A stretch of DNA of 64,000 nt from contig NC_134949.1 of the NCBI RefSeq assembly GCF_965638725.1, positions 127,036,294 through 127,100,293 on the forward strand, in the 5' to 3' direction. Below the pieces are notes generated by a model. The model was not told the origin of the DNA. It saw nothing but the letters and a program-made list of their open reading frames with translations, and did no database searches. The DNA comes from Aptenodytes patagonicus. Lineage: Eukaryota; Chordata; Aves; Sphenisciformes; Spheniscidae. The position numbers were made by a program, and so were the translations under genes. Numbering within the stretch: the stretch's first letter is position 1; each line of letters begins with the position of its first letter. Shown in pieces: positions 34,501 to 48,800 of this stretch.

Positions 34501-37500
34501 AGTTGGCACCGACCTGCGAGAGCTCGCTGCCCGCACGTGCATACAGGTGCGGCCTTCACGTGCAGGTCCCTGCCTTCTGCAGGGACATTTCACCTCCTTG
34601 CAGCCCTTGGTTTATCCCTCAGCTGCTCCTTTGCCTTCCAGAGTCACGTTAGTCCCAGAGAGGGTTTTTTTCACAGAATTTCTACTCCAACCTTGACCTG
34701 ACTGAGGGAAGGGGATGTGCAGAAGGTGGCTGGGTTAAAGAGTGCTGATGTGGGTTATCAAGCAATGACCCACTTCAGGATTGGAAGAGCCTTTACTTCT
34801 AGTTCTTGCAGGACTTTCCAGAACCCCGTTTTCAGAGGTGCACAGTAACTTACACAAACACATTGGAAATGGAGATCTGTCAGCCTCTACAGCCATTCAA
34901 TTCTCTAGCCATTTTTCTTTCCAGCCTCTGCATCTACAACTTGACAAATCATGTCCCGCCTGTTTTTTCTCTCCTTTGCGAACTACCACACTCAGCTGAG
35001 TCATCCCAGCCTCCTTCACACCACATCACCAGGACTGATGGCAGCAGGGACAACCAGTAAGAGTTAAGCCCACAGGGCTTTTCCTTTTCAGATCAAAGCA
35101 CTTCATACAAAATATTTCAGCAAAGAGCAAAGAAAGCTGAAGCAGACTTTGGAGTGTATCAAAATTGGCAGCAACTTTTTATTAGCCTGAAGGTAAAGCA
35201 ACTGCATTGTATTAGGATGCTTTTTTTTTTTTTTTAAGAAAGGAACATTTTTCTTTACAGACATTTCTGTTTATAGAGTAAATATGCTTTCAAAGTTTTG
35301 TTAAAAATGTAAGGACTGTTCTAAAGCATGCTACTGGGCTGCATTTGATTAGGATTCCTTCCTGCTAGGACGGATAAAAGGTCACTGTTCAACAATGTGT
35401 TGCTGAAGGGGTTTCAGTGAAATCCCAGCAATGGGGGTAGAAAGCCTATGTTTCGGTTTAAAATGCTGAGGAAAAGAAACTCAGTATTGTTTCAACTTTC
35501 TCCTTACCAGAATTTTTAAAGGCTCCTTGGATTGTCAGTGCTCAGGAGAGAAGAAGGGGAGTCGCACAATCACCACAAAAAAGTCTAGCGCAGCGTGGGG
35601 TGAACTTACGTGGCCTACAAATACCCCTCGCAACAGTTTGAAGGTTCCCGGTTCGGCTATAAAACTACACCCTAGTTGACACATCCCCTTTTTGCTAGGC
35701 ACACATACACGCTTCGGTTCAAGTTCAGAAAATAAACACAAGCAAGCGACAGCAGGTTTAACCACTAGAAATAAACAGTTCAAATACCAGGGAGAGAAGT
35801 GTTGTCTCACTCTCTGTAGCAGTGGTATTCACTCCTTTCCAATGATTTGCATGTGTCTAACCGTTTTCCATTCAAGGTGTAGGCACGCTACAGTGGATTT
35901 AGACCTTCCAGCAAGTTTCCTTCCTCTAATCGCTTTTCACAGACCCCTTCAAAGCAGTCCACAGACACGCATGGCCTCCCAACTTAAGCTCAGGAACTGT
36001 TGCGTGCAGAACAGGAAACATGAAATGGAATAGGAAAGGAAAGGAAAATTTGCACGAAAAAGAACAAAAAGGTCTGAATCGTCTGCCAGATATCACATCC
36101 CACATCACTCCCACACGCCGCGATCTGTCACGAGTTCGAGCGTTGGAAAGAAATTTTGGGTTTCTTCCAGGACAGCAGGCAGGGTGGGGATCACAAGAGC
36201 ACGCCACAGCCAGCGAAGATCACTGCCGAGGTCTACCGGGCGCTGAGAAAACAGCTGGGGAAAAATATCCCTCAGGGACAGGAATTGCCAACGTGGCAGA
36301 CTCCTACCCTTTAGAAGTGTAACAATACGGACGTTCATGCCGAAACCCCATATAGGATCTGCAATCAACCCAAAGAAAGCAGTTATCAGTGTCCTCCTCA
36401 AAAGATTTTCCTCCTCTGTGAGTAAATGGTTTTGTTTATGCACATGGACTCGTACCACTCGACATCAAAGCTGCTAAAGAGAAGGTAGGGTTCAGCAGAA
36501 ACCTCTGCAGTGAGCAGGAGTGTCACAGAGAACAGGTGACCTGCCCTGTCAGCCCCTGCAGGAAAACCCCACAAGCTCACAGACTCCAGCATCCCTGCAA
36601 CTCTTCCATGCTCAGATAAGAGCATCAGCAGCAATTCTTGGGACCAGCCCACATTATCTCAGATGACCTGTCTAAAATAATGGTTTGATGACACAAAAAA
36701 AAAAAAAAGACCTGCCTTTGGCTCATGCCACCACTTCAGAAACAGTATTACCTCGTGACATGCAGAAACGGTCCAATACAGACTCCTGCTACAGATTCGA
36801 ATTCGTTCAAAAATTTTGCAGTTTGCTACATGTATCAGCAGGCTTCATGCCGAGTAAAGAATCATTTCTTCACCAACAGCCGGCAAAAAGGCACATTGGA
36901 GCTTTTTCCTCCTGCCCTGCCTAGTTCACAAGCAGTGTGAGTACTGGCCTGTTTTTGGTAAGATCATACTACTGAATCTGTGCACGACCAATCTCCTCAC
37001 CTGAACAATCACAAAGCTACACCCTGGGGCTGGAGTTTCCTTAATTGCTTCCACAACTGCTTTCCCTAGAGCCCCCTCTTAAATTAGATGAACACCAGAA
37101 CTACAAAGTTTCAATAGCCACCATCACACAGCAGGTATCTCGGTCTCCAAGTCACCATCCTCAATCGTAATATCAAGTGCTTCAGATGGCAATTTCTCAT
37201 CCTTTCTTGAGGACCAAGAAAAAAAAATGTGCATCACCAGTGTTGTACTGATGCATTTACTGCTCCAGATACAGTCGAACGGTTTCATCTCACACATGCA
37301 ACTGTCCTTCAGCAGACTGACATTACAGGGTTTCGTAATCCTAGCTTCTATTCAACGTGGGATGTAGGCAAAATACCGGGAAGTTTGCCTACCTGCCGTT
37401 GAGCTCCATTACTGACATTCAGCATCTTCCACTGGAGAAGGGGAGGCTACAAATTGTCAGCAAACCAAGCAGCTGGGCCTCACGTCTGCATTTGAGCTCT

Positions 37501-39330
37501 AAGTTTAAGCCTTTTACCACATTCCCAACCTAAATATAGGAAAGCATTTGCTCCTTTTATATGACATCACATATGTACACATACACAATGATGCACTGCA
37601 GAAATAATTACTTCTAATACAGCGAAGGACAGACACCACCTTCCCAGAGCAGAGAGGGCAAAGCATGCATGAGAACGGGACCCTCACCAGTCAACAGTAC
37701 AAATCAAGGAACTACCCAAGCCATCTCCGAGGAAACGGCAAGGACTCCAGGTAGCACAAGCGCCTTCAGGCACTCGGGGTGCTCAGACAGTAGCCCCCTC
37801 CTAGGACTGGGTCTCCAAGCCAGGCCACCTCTTTGCCATGAAAGCCAGCGAGCCACTCCATCGGGCCAGCCTGGTGGTTCAGGCACTCTCTTGAAAGACA
37901 GAAAAACACATCAGCTCAGAAGTCTTTGCTCCAGATTATGTAAAGTCAGGTCCGTTTATCTCAGCTGACTCTCTAATAAAAGGGTTATTGTACCTGAGGG
38001 GGTAAAAACTCCTCGTCAGGCCCAAACATACCTACCTCCCACCTTCTCCTTCGTCCAAGACCCAGCATAAATCCAGGAGCACTCAATTGATTTGGTGATA
38101 CCCAAACAAGATGCTTCAGATCCCTGGTACGCAGGTATTGGACAGAGGGGGCTGAATCGCTACGCGAGACCATAATCTTTGTGGACATGACACTGCATAC
38201 TTATGTCATGTAACTGTACACGTAGTAGAAACTACTTCACATTTTATTCATGCCAAGGCAGCTCCTGCCAGAATTGAGGCTTTTAACCAGGACAGACAAT
38301 ACCACTCCTGACACTTCACAATTTTTGTCCAAAGAGACCTCTGCCAGGCAGAAGGTTCTTTACTTAAAAGTAATCACCGAAAGAAATCAGACCCTGGAGG
38401 TGAAGGACTGGCTCTGTGTTAATGCATGCAACGCTCTATCCTTCAGGAGGCACTTCCAGACAGAAGGAATATGAAAATCCATGTGACATCCTACAGCACG
38501 AGAAAGGCTCATGGCCTCCGGGACACACAATAAGGACAAGACTGCAATTCTGAGCAGACATAAGCAGCAAGTTCTGCTTCACTGCTGAATACCTGATATT
38601 CTCAAAACGAGCTACATCTCAACAATGTCATGTGTGTAACTAGAATTTGAGTGCAAATTTTTTAAGCATCCAGATACTCCAAAGATGACAGCTATGTAAA
38701 GAGACCTAGAGAACTATTCATGGTTCATAGGCTAATTCTGAATACTTTTAACGGATTGTATGGATTTCTACACCTGATTTTATGAAATACATTATATTCC
38801 ATACAGACATGATGCCATCTGGTAGATGAATGCATACCTTCTGCCCCGTGATGAAGCAACAAGTGATCCCATACGGCTCTTACCGATAACTTTTCAAACA
38901 GATGTATTTCTTGGCTAATTGCACCATGAAAGAGTCCTTGTTGAAAGAAGCAGAATGCACTCCAAGTTTTGCTCACAGGCCTCTCAAATCATTCTCACAG
39001 ACACACTAGGATCATATTGCAATAGAAGGATCTAACACAAAGTTGACTGACACATTTTACTTTTACTTTCCAGTGCATAACATCTATTTTTGCACTTCTT
39101 CCTATAGAAATATGCCACAAGTAAGAAGCAATGGATTGGAAGCTAGGCAGAATCCCTACCATATAAACTGAATATAAAGGGTAAAAACAGAGATTGTGAA
39201 GTCTCAGCTAAAACCTTTCATATACAGCAAGAATTTTGCTGCATTCCCTTTCCCATAGCCAGGTACACTGTTAGTTACATTAACTAACAGACCTTTTAAA
39301 AAGTTAAAAACAAACCAAAAGAAACAAACA
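31561..39330. other. Intergenic DNA between PDE9A and WDR4
   Basis: No gene is recognised. Simple features only: a short AT repeat near 33355-33367, T15 at 35221-35235, and an A run near 36696-36709. The last part leads into the WDR4 3' UTR. Confidence 0.6.
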
Positions 39331-39346
39331 AAAAAACCACGTCAAC

Positions 39347-39352
39347 TTTATT
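39347..39352 (-). terminator. WDR4: Candidate polyadenylation signal AATAAA of WDR4
   Basis: TTTATT on the plus strand is AATAAA on the WDR4 strand, about 320 nt after the WDR4 stop codon. It is the only canonical signal seen in that interval. Confidence 0.6.
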
Positions 39353-39670
39353 CAGTGCACTTCCACCTGAAGAAGAAAGCCTGAACACAGTAGGCAAAAA
39401 GAAAATCCTGTTTCAAGGAAAATACCATCTCCAATATTCATATATCATGCATCAGAGATTACTAGGACTGAACCGCTAACACTTGTATGCTGCTAGAAGC
39501 TTAGGCGTATTGTAAATGCATTATCCGCTGCAAGCAGGATATTGTCCTATCAGGCTACCTGAAAACCTGAATAAAAGTTTAAACCATTCTTATTCATTTT
39601 ACATTTAAAAACAGTCCGCAGTCAGATCAGTTCCTTTCAGCAAGGTAAAAGTTACAAGCTAACAACAGGG
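39353..39670 (-). other. WDR4: Probable WDR4 3' UTR
   Basis: AT-rich sequence between the WDR4 stop codon and the candidate AATAAA. No other gene or element is seen. Confidence 0.6.
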
Positions 39671-39849
39671 TCATAGCGCTGATTCTTCAGTCTTCATCTT
39701 TTTTGTTTGTCCATTCGAACCACGTTGCAGATCCTGCCTTTTCTTTTTCTGCTGCTGTAACCTTTCCTCTTTTCTCTGTAGGTAGGCGGCCATGTTATCA
39801 AATGAAGCCTTGTAGAGACTGCTGTAGTGGCTCTCCGCGCCAACAAAAC
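39671..39849 (-). CDS. WDR4: WDR4 last coding exon and stop
   Basis: This 179-nt exon includes [37 protein letters not shown] and the tail [10 protein letters not shown] before the stop. [10 protein letters not shown] is a WDR4 hallmark. The basic C-terminus is low-complexity, as in human. Confidence 0.96.
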
Positions 39850-42800
39850 CTGCAATTGGGCAACGCAAGATCACAACACAAGTGTTAATTCCCTTAGCGG
39901 TCTCACCAGTTACTTCCTGTACTGTAATTCTAGATAGTGGCATTTCAACTCATTTACTGTGGTCCTATCCATTTTATTAAGTATCAGCATTTACACTGTG
40001 CAAGCCTGATTTGTGTTGGTAAGCATCTGTCCTGAATTCACACAGCCAAGCATAGCCTCCATTTTCAGGCTAAAAAATTCGCAGAGAAGCCAATTTTGAC
40101 CTGACGTTGAAGCGAGGAGGGCACACAGCTCTCTTTACATGTTGGACACCTGCAGACTTCAAAGCTTCTGTTTTTAAAATGACTGCTGTTGCAACCTATC
40201 GTTAGACATCCCATTGGAGTTGTTCCGCAAGACCTAAGCACTGCAAAGGGTGTATGATACCTAACTGTGCTTAGCTGACATGTCTCCTAGAGTATTAACT
40301 TAAAAGAAGCCCAGAGAAGTAGATTTCAAACAGTGACGTCCTCCAGCGCGTACACATTTCTAAATGTTCACCCCGATAGTTCTGTTATACCTTCTGTGAA
40401 TTCAGCGTAATATTCATCACACCATCTCCAAGACTGTAAGTTTAGATGAGTCTAACAGGGAACTAACTACTATCCAAAAAAGCCCAATCAGATCGTTTGT
40501 GTAGAGAAATGTATGGAATGAGACTAGCTGGCTAGGTCCGCCTTTCTAAAAATTGTTAGTGTGGTACCTGACAAAGCCAGTTACCTCTAGTTCTCTTTGT
40601 ATTCCTACCTTTTCCCACTTCCAAAAATTCTTGAGGGCAAATGCTAGGAAATCCAGTATTTGCTAGGGTTTGGTCGTGAAGCTAGTGTGCTACTCCACAG
40701 TAATGTGCATACAGCATCCCCTTCTTTCTTGTTTTCATGCTTTTTACTTTTGAGGGTCTTGCACTTGCACAGTAACCAATTTATCGGCCTTTGGCCCTGG
40801 GAGAAATTGCATGATGTCAGTTTGAATATCCATGCTACTCTCTACTTGATCAGTCTGCACTAAATCTTGCTCTATCTTTTTCTGGGATCAGTTATAACAG
40901 AATGTCAAACTGTTCAACGCGTACTTCAAGATTGACCTACGTGTCTTAAATCCTACAGAATCAGCAATCAGATGAAACAAGTTTGTAAAAGGACAATATG
41001 CAGGCATTAAAACGGGATTTAAACAATATAATGATCACCTTTTTTAAAAGAAGTAACTACCTTTTCAAGCACTAATTATGCACTGGAATAAGTGCTCACC
41101 AAGTGAGCCTCCCCCTACTAATTAACAATAATAGACCCTGTCATCTGAGCAGTCCTCCCTTCCCAGCTGCAGATGCAGCCCGCTACCGTGTGTCACGGTA
41201 ATTTGCTACACTGGCTAATTATGCTCAGAACCTCTTCCCCTGCCTGCTCTTTTTACTTCTCTGTTGCTCATTTTCACTCAGACCTCGTACTTCTAATTAT
41301 CTGCCCGGCTGTAACTATCAAAGTCTGCACCATCTACATGCAAACACTCTCCCTTCCAAAGGAGTACCTGACTTCCTCTTGGATTTCAAAGACTGTAACA
41401 ACTTAATGACAGCTACATCCTAAACCATCCAATACTAGGTATTTTTATATTATTTTTTATATATTGTTTAATATTTATATATATATCAGAGACTTTACAT
41501 TAGACTGCACATTCCTGCAACTCTTCCATCTTTATGTATGACCACCAAGAACAGACCAAAAGACCGGCGGGGACTGTAACACCTTTTTTAAGGAAGGTTC
41601 CCAGTTTCCCAGCAAAGTACAGGAGAGAAACTTCAATTAATCAACTCTCAATACGTAATGAGACATCCACTAGCACATGCTGCAACCCTTCTCTACCCTG
41701 AAGACACCACTGCCATAATTTCAGCTTCTAAATAAAGTTGGGTGTTTTTTAAATTAAAAAAAACCTGGAAACATAGGGTGCTTCTGAACTAGTAAACCAT
41801 GTATTATTTTTCTGCCAGAGACTGGGGGTGGGGCAGAAATCAAAAACAAAATGAACCAGCGCTGATACCAATCAGTTTGTGATACCATCCAGGGTCACAC
41901 CCTCCAGCCACAGCAAGCTCCACATAATCTGCCTTGCCAAAGTGGACCTGAATGGCCCATCTTTACAGCGAAGCTGCTCTTCCAATGGTTATTCCATTCT
42001 TACTATCTCCACTGTACTTCTGATTAAGTGTCACCCCCAGGTAGGAGACAAGACGACGATCAACAGTATTTGATATCACAGCAGTAAGACAGACTCCAGC
42101 AGCTCTGTCATAGAGTGTTGAGATACATCCCTGTGATAAGGTGTCTATGTAAAACAGTTATAATGCTACAATTCAGATCTAAATACCTACATCATTTTGT
42201 GGTAACAGTAACCTGAACACACTTCATGATCTACACTAACTTCCATACCAGAGGGAGTGATGAAACTGAGAAAACTGAAAGATGAAGCAACTTCATCAGC
42301 CAGCTGAAGTGACCTGAACTCTAATCTTGCTCCTAAATCGTATGCTTTAGCTGTAAAAATTGCATTTCCTGAGCCTTTAGGCCAAATTTCTCACCTTCAA
42401 ACACTGTCCAGTTGTCTTGAAGATATTTTGACATCTTCTGTAACCCTTTGTCATCAGTTACAACCTGGGAAAAGAAAGAACATTGCATGGTATTTTGGGA
42501 ATAATAAACAATCTCATGTTTCACAGCACACTGAAAAATGGAACAGCTCTCAGAAGACTACAATGAAAGGAGAGCAAATGTAAGCCCTCCATGATCTCTT
42601 TTAGGCTCCTTTAGTCCTATAGGACTGCTATAGAAACCTGGCCTGAGATCACATGTTCTGCTGGGGAAGCTTTGCAGCTTGAAGGAAAAGAAAATGGATT
42701 CCCACTTACTAATCTGTGGGGAAAAGGAGTATCACAAGAAACACGTAAGGGTCAAAGAACATACTTAGAAGTTTCATTTAAAACCACTTCACAACTATAC

Positions 42801-45800
42801 CATAATTAGCTGGGAACTTACAAGGATAACAAGCAAGTTTCCAGTTGTTTAATAAGCTATTACAGAGAACTTGATAGCACATCCCTCAAATTTGACTCCC
42901 TGTTCTCAGTGAAAAAAAATCCCCTTAATGCTCCCAGAATGCCTCGTCCCCCAGAGGATCCCTCTGAAGCAGGCACAGGGAAGGCTGTGTGGAAAGCATT
43001 CCTGAGCAAACCACAACAGGATTTTGTTGTTTTGTGGGTTTTTTAAATAATCAAGTGTAGCACACAGAAAGCACGGGCAATGGTTTAAAGTACTGAGCGC
43101 AAGGCTGACAACCACTCTGCTTGATCCCGAGATGCCAGCTTTACCAGAGAAGAGACTGCTATTCGTAACAAGCTCTCAGCAGCTTTGCATTATATGCAGG
43201 TGAGAAGTAGAACAAGATGTGTATCTATGACTTTTACTCCATCTCAAAACATAAAGAGAAGTGTGCCATTTAGCTTTCATGGAACATAGTTTACTCCATC
43301 TTTGTTACGGCCTCAAGACAACACAAAACTTTCAGGATGTTAGCATAGCAAAAGCATCTACCTTCCACTGTCCATCACATGGTCTGTACAATTGAAGAGG
43401 AGCTTCATTGTCTTCCTGCAAAATCCACAGATCTCCCGTTTCGTCAAATGCAATGTCCCAACCTTTATGTTTCAAAGAGATTTGCTGTCTGTAAACTAGC
43501 TGGTGGGCAACGGCATCAAGCTGAAAGACGCAGACTGTGGGAATACTTTTGAGAGAAAAAACTTAATTACCATTATTACCAAATCCACCTACAGCCATCA
43601 CTTGTACAGCAAATTACAAACACCCACTCTAATTCCAAACAGAGCCAAAGCAAAGTCATTAGGAATTGCAAAAAACTCTAGCACTTCAAGTGCAGTTTGC
43701 TTACATGATCTGAGGCAGACGCTGTAAATACCTAACACGTCAAATGGCTTTTCAAGTGTTATATGAAAGAAAAAGCAGTCAACGCTGCCTTTTCTTTAAA
43801 AAAAAAAAAGGTAGTAAAGGTAATTTCATAAGGATTACTAAGGATTTATATAAGGAGTGTTGCATCACAGCACACTGGCCTACAGGGCTTCACTTGAAGG
43901 AGTATGTAAGCTGAGCACCAGTCAAAATAAAACAGGAAAGGAGTTACATGCCGAGGAGGGGAGGAGGGAATGAGAGGGACAGGAAACCTTGACGTGACTG
44001 AAGAACAGGACTCTGGCACTGCACTCATCTCCACCTTTCCCATCAGCACTCACTCCTCTAACAGCCACAGCCTCTACGTGCAGAGCTTCCTAACCTCCCT
44101 TGGACAGGTCCCCCAGTTGCCAGGCAGGACACCTTGCCTCCCTCCTGAGTGGCCTACCAGGTCCACATGACAGCGCTTTTTAGAAACGCTGAGCTGCAGA
44201 GCTGGAAATAAAAGCCTGATGCAGAGCACGGCACAGCCCCTGGGCTAAGTGACACGGGCACAGCCCTCGGCTGACACGGCTTCCCCTTCCAGGGCCAGTT
44301 TGGATGCCCATGCAGAAGGTGTGATGGGAAGCAGCTAAGGCTCCTCGCTCTGGCGAAGAGTAAGTCCACTGAGGGGACAGATTGCCAGTTTCACTGTACA
44401 GGCAGCTCTGGCAATCTCTTTCCTGTTGGCAAGCTTTCGTCAGGAAGAACAGCTTCCTTGGCAGGCTTATGGTGCTGTGGAAAGAGAGGGGAAGAGGGCT
44501 GTCCATCCCCGCAAGACATTTCTCTGCCAGTTGGATTTGTAAGGTTCCTCAGTGCTTTGGCCCTTCAGCTCCCAAGCACTCTCTCCTTACGCAAACACAC
44601 ACATTTGAACCCAAAAGTCAACGTAGCCTCTCCAGTTTTAAACTGAAGCAATGCTGTGGTTTTAAACAGAATGGCCAAACCCATTTACAGAATACAGTAT
44701 CAGAAGTTTGGCTGCTCCATTGCCACAGCACCCTGAAGAAAATGGGACCCAAAACACACAGGTCAGGCACAGCAATTTAGGGAGACATCCTGAGCACCGA
44801 GCAGGGCTCTCGTGCATCCTAGCCTTGCATTTCCTCCCGTGAGGGAAAGGCATCACAAAGTCTGCAAAATTTAACTAAGCCGGGTAACCCTCATACTCAT
44901 CCTCTGCACTCAGACCAAGTACAATAAGGGACTCAAAAGGCTCCCTGTGAGGCCACAGGCATGCCTGGGATGCTCGAAGATCCACCGTACCAAGTACTGC
45001 AGGCTAGGGGAAAGTTAAGACAGCCAACAGGGAAAGCTGCTCTTGCCTTTGCAGGAGCTGTGATGATTTTAGCCATTACTCCATTTATTCTTACCAGTCA
45101 CACAGAACGGCAACATAACCACCTTGACAGCAGTAGGTTATTCTTGACACAGGGTATTTCTATTAGGAAAAGAAAAAGAAACATCCTTCTAAGTTAAGAC
45201 CATTTATGGGCAGAAAATTCACATTCCATTTCATGTCTTAGCCCTTAAAATTTAGCAGATGTCTTAATTTACAGCAAGTTAAGCAACATAATTACCTTTA
45301 AACTGCAGTCAAGTATATTTTTGTACCAGTGTTTGCTGGTTTATGAAGTTTTCCGCACTTCTCCCTTCACAGCCATCCAAGCAGAGATCAAATGTAAAGG
45401 TTTTAGTGAACTAGTCTTAATAGGCAAACTAACAGATGAAGGAGAAGTACACCACCTTCAAACATTCTCTCCTGTAATGCTAATGGCAAAAACATCAACA
45501 TTAAGCCTGCTCATCCAAGATATCACACTAGCAGCTTAGAGATTATAAACACAAGCCATTAGCTGCTGTTACGTTTGTTAAAAAAAGAAGATAGTGATGC
45601 ATAGCTAATATCCTGGCTGCTTTGTCTCTGTTTTCAACCTGTGTCTGGGTGAAGCCATACCCCTAACATAAAATAAGTTCTGAAGAACAAGGCAAGACTG
45701 CCTGAGGCCATTTTCCTCATTAAAAAACAAACAAACAAAAAATCCCACAACCACCACCACCACCACCAAAAAACCCCAAGCCACACTCCTAATTTAGAAG

Positions 45801-48800
45801 ATACATAGTTTTATCTGGGAGAGAATCAGAGAAATACCTTTGCTGCACAAACTATGCTGCTTGAAGTATATAACAACTGATTTGAGGCTCCTTGAGTGGG
45901 AAGTAAGAACTTGGGAGGAGCAGAGAAACTGCAAGAAGATGCCCTAGGGTGCTTTTTCAAAAGTATCTGTTATATAATGTGAAAGACAAAACTGCAAAGG
46001 CAAAAGGCTGGTTCTCAAGTCTATTTTATAAGTAGCGATAACACCAGCACTTCTGATTAATAAAACCTTCCTACTAGAGAAGTAGTGAGTTATTCCCTTT
46101 AGGGCAGGGGAAATACATCTTCTTGACACTCTGCTGGAAGAATTCAGATGCATCCTCAAGTCTTCTTTCCTTTCACCCCCTTTCCAGCCTTCACCTCTTT
46201 CCCTAACACGATACTGCTCACTACTGGTTCACCAGGTTAAGCTGAATTTGGGAGTAACCATGGGATTTCACCCTTTGAGCTACCAGCTGATGTATAGGCA
46301 TTGTCAGGGTGCTTGTTTCAGAATTTTGCAATCAATGTAGGAAAGCAAAACAAGTTGTACAGCTTCCAAACATTCAAGTCAGCAAGTTTAATACCAGAAG
46401 CTAACTATTTTGTCAACAGCACATGATGCAACTACAAAAAGATAAACCAACTGTGGGAAAGAAAGTTAATTAATGGTATAAATATACCTGAAAAACAAGG
46501 TTACACAGTGCATCTCCAGCACAAGAGAAAAAAAAAAAAAATCCATTGTGTGATACAATCTCATGGGGGTAAGCAAGAACAATGGCATGCACACACTTCT
46601 CACTCACATACTTGACTGCCTGTTTGGACAGAAGAGGAGCACTTTATAAAAATCATTATCAAAAGGATGATACGTTTCAGAGCTCTTGGGAACAGATGGG
46701 ACTAATCTCTTGCTACTTTGCAGAAATACTAAGTTGTTAGTCCATATTTAGCATTGGGACCCAGGACCCGTTTAATACAGACATAAAAAATGCTTACAGT
46801 TCCAAATAGTGAGCAGGATGAGTGGGCTGAACCAGAAAGGTTCTCTGTAGCCAATACATCTAAACGTAGTTATTGCATTACGGAGCCATTTACACCACAG
46901 CTTTAGAGTAGAACTGACAGCTCCCATTGTAAACCACCAGTGGGTTCTTTAGATATTTAAGGGAACAAGCCAAGATATATGTATTAAAAAACCCGAAACC
47001 TGTGATATTTGTTTCTAATACCAAAGCTCTGCCTCTCTGCCTGTCTCATGACAAACATGCAGGGCAAGTGCAGCGATGGGAAGTGCCCACCTACACAGCT
47101 GAGTGCTTTGTCAGAGACAAAAGGTTCTGTGAACTTGAAGTAGGCAGCAGCTCTCCCCCACCCTCACTGGGGGAGGGAGGGGGAGGCTTTTTTGATTTGA
47201 ACCAAGTATTATTCACAGCTGGACAGAGACAAGAAAATGCATCTTCTTTGCAAGCTCTTTTCTTTCCATGTGTGGGTAAGTTAACAATCAGTAAAGTGAA
47301 TGCAAGTCCCAGAGCAGTATCTTGTTCAAGGACAAGCCTATGAAACCACTTAACTTAAAAGAAGAGCTACAAGAGCAGTCTGTGATAAACAGATGTTCAC
47401 TTGATACTCTCTGAACCTATTCAGCATTTATATGACACCGTTATCAGCCTGCCAACACCTTAAAATTAACTTTTGATGTCATTTGTGAGAAGAGGTGACC
47501 TTATAAAAAATTAATATACTGGAGCACTGGGGTAGAGTTGTGCAATTCATGTTCTGGACTTTAAACAAGCTTCTGCTGTCAGGAGGATCAGATGAGGTGA
47601 AAGCTCCAAAGCAGGAAAAATATTTATATAGCACTACAGAATTAGAGAATTACTCCCATTCTAGTGGGAAAATGAACTGAGGATCTGCAACCCATCAGCT
47701 GAAACCAATGCTACACTGCTCAAAAACACTCCTACATTCCCAAAACAAACATATATTCATCATCTGCCAAGCAAAATAAGCCCACATTTATGTGCTCACG
47801 TGACCCACCATTACTGATGATTCCATTATCATTGTGCTCCAAGTTGTGTTTCAAGCTTCAGTGCATTCACAGTGGTTATCAATGGTAAAAATGAAATGCA
47901 ACGCGAAAGAAACAACACTTATATCCCCATCTGATCTTTGGTTGCCAGAGTCATTTGCATACAGCATGCTCGTTACAACCTACAAAGTGCTGACTCAAGA
48001 GATTGTTCCCTTAAATTCAGACAATAAATGTCACACCAGGTTGTGAAAATTATCTTTGATGCTCCTGGATGCACAGCACGACTAACTACTACCACCAGCC
48101 GTCATCTCTGGCATTTCTAGCACTATGACGCCAGCAAAACACAAGTCTCCTTTCCCCTTTGGTCCTGCTGGCCATCGAGGCAGTAATTGTTCTGAAAGAA
48201 GTACATATTGACAGCTGTGTAGCAATACAGCGCAAAGGTGGCAATGCATCGCATTAAGGTTTAAATCTGTCATTTATCTGTCTGTAATCACTGGGACACT
48301 GCCTGATCACAAGTATGTATGAACTCTGGAAGTCAACTGAGTCTTCTGCGCCCCTCAAGCACTGTGCAAATTTAGTGTCATCGGAGACAGATTTTAGAAC
48401 GCCTGTAAGAGTGGGCAGTAAGCAGAATTTCACAGATTCAAGGAACAGGCCAGCCTGAGGCTTCCAAGACCACTGTTAGGAGAAACATATGGCAGTGGAT
48501 AGAAGAATTGCAAAACACTGCAGGAATACAGCTTATTAACTGCTGTGTTATATTTATTAACCCCCAGTTTGTGGGTTTTCCCTTTCTGTCATTGCTTACT
48601 GACACCAAGGTAAAGAAGCTAAGCAGAGACTCCTCAAACAGCCAAAGGGCACCCCAAATTTCTACTGAGAGACTCCATCAGCATAAAGAGTATCCTACGG
48701 AAGGGACTTCATCATGTGTGTTAGGAGACAAGGCAAGTATTACTAAACTACATTCAAAAGCCTTCAAAAACATTCTAAGAGTTGGAAATTATTTTTTAAA

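Noticed and set aside
47148-47190. C-rich then G-rich stretch considered as an old LTR remnant
   Set aside because: It shares only a short C/G-rich pattern with the LTR 3' end. No further match is visible, so a simple hairpin is enough to explain it.
48082-48273. Minus-strand frame in WDR4 intron 7 considered as the missing exon 8
   Set aside because: No WDR4 residues and no fitting splice borders; the exon at 46488-46619 has the right phase and ends.
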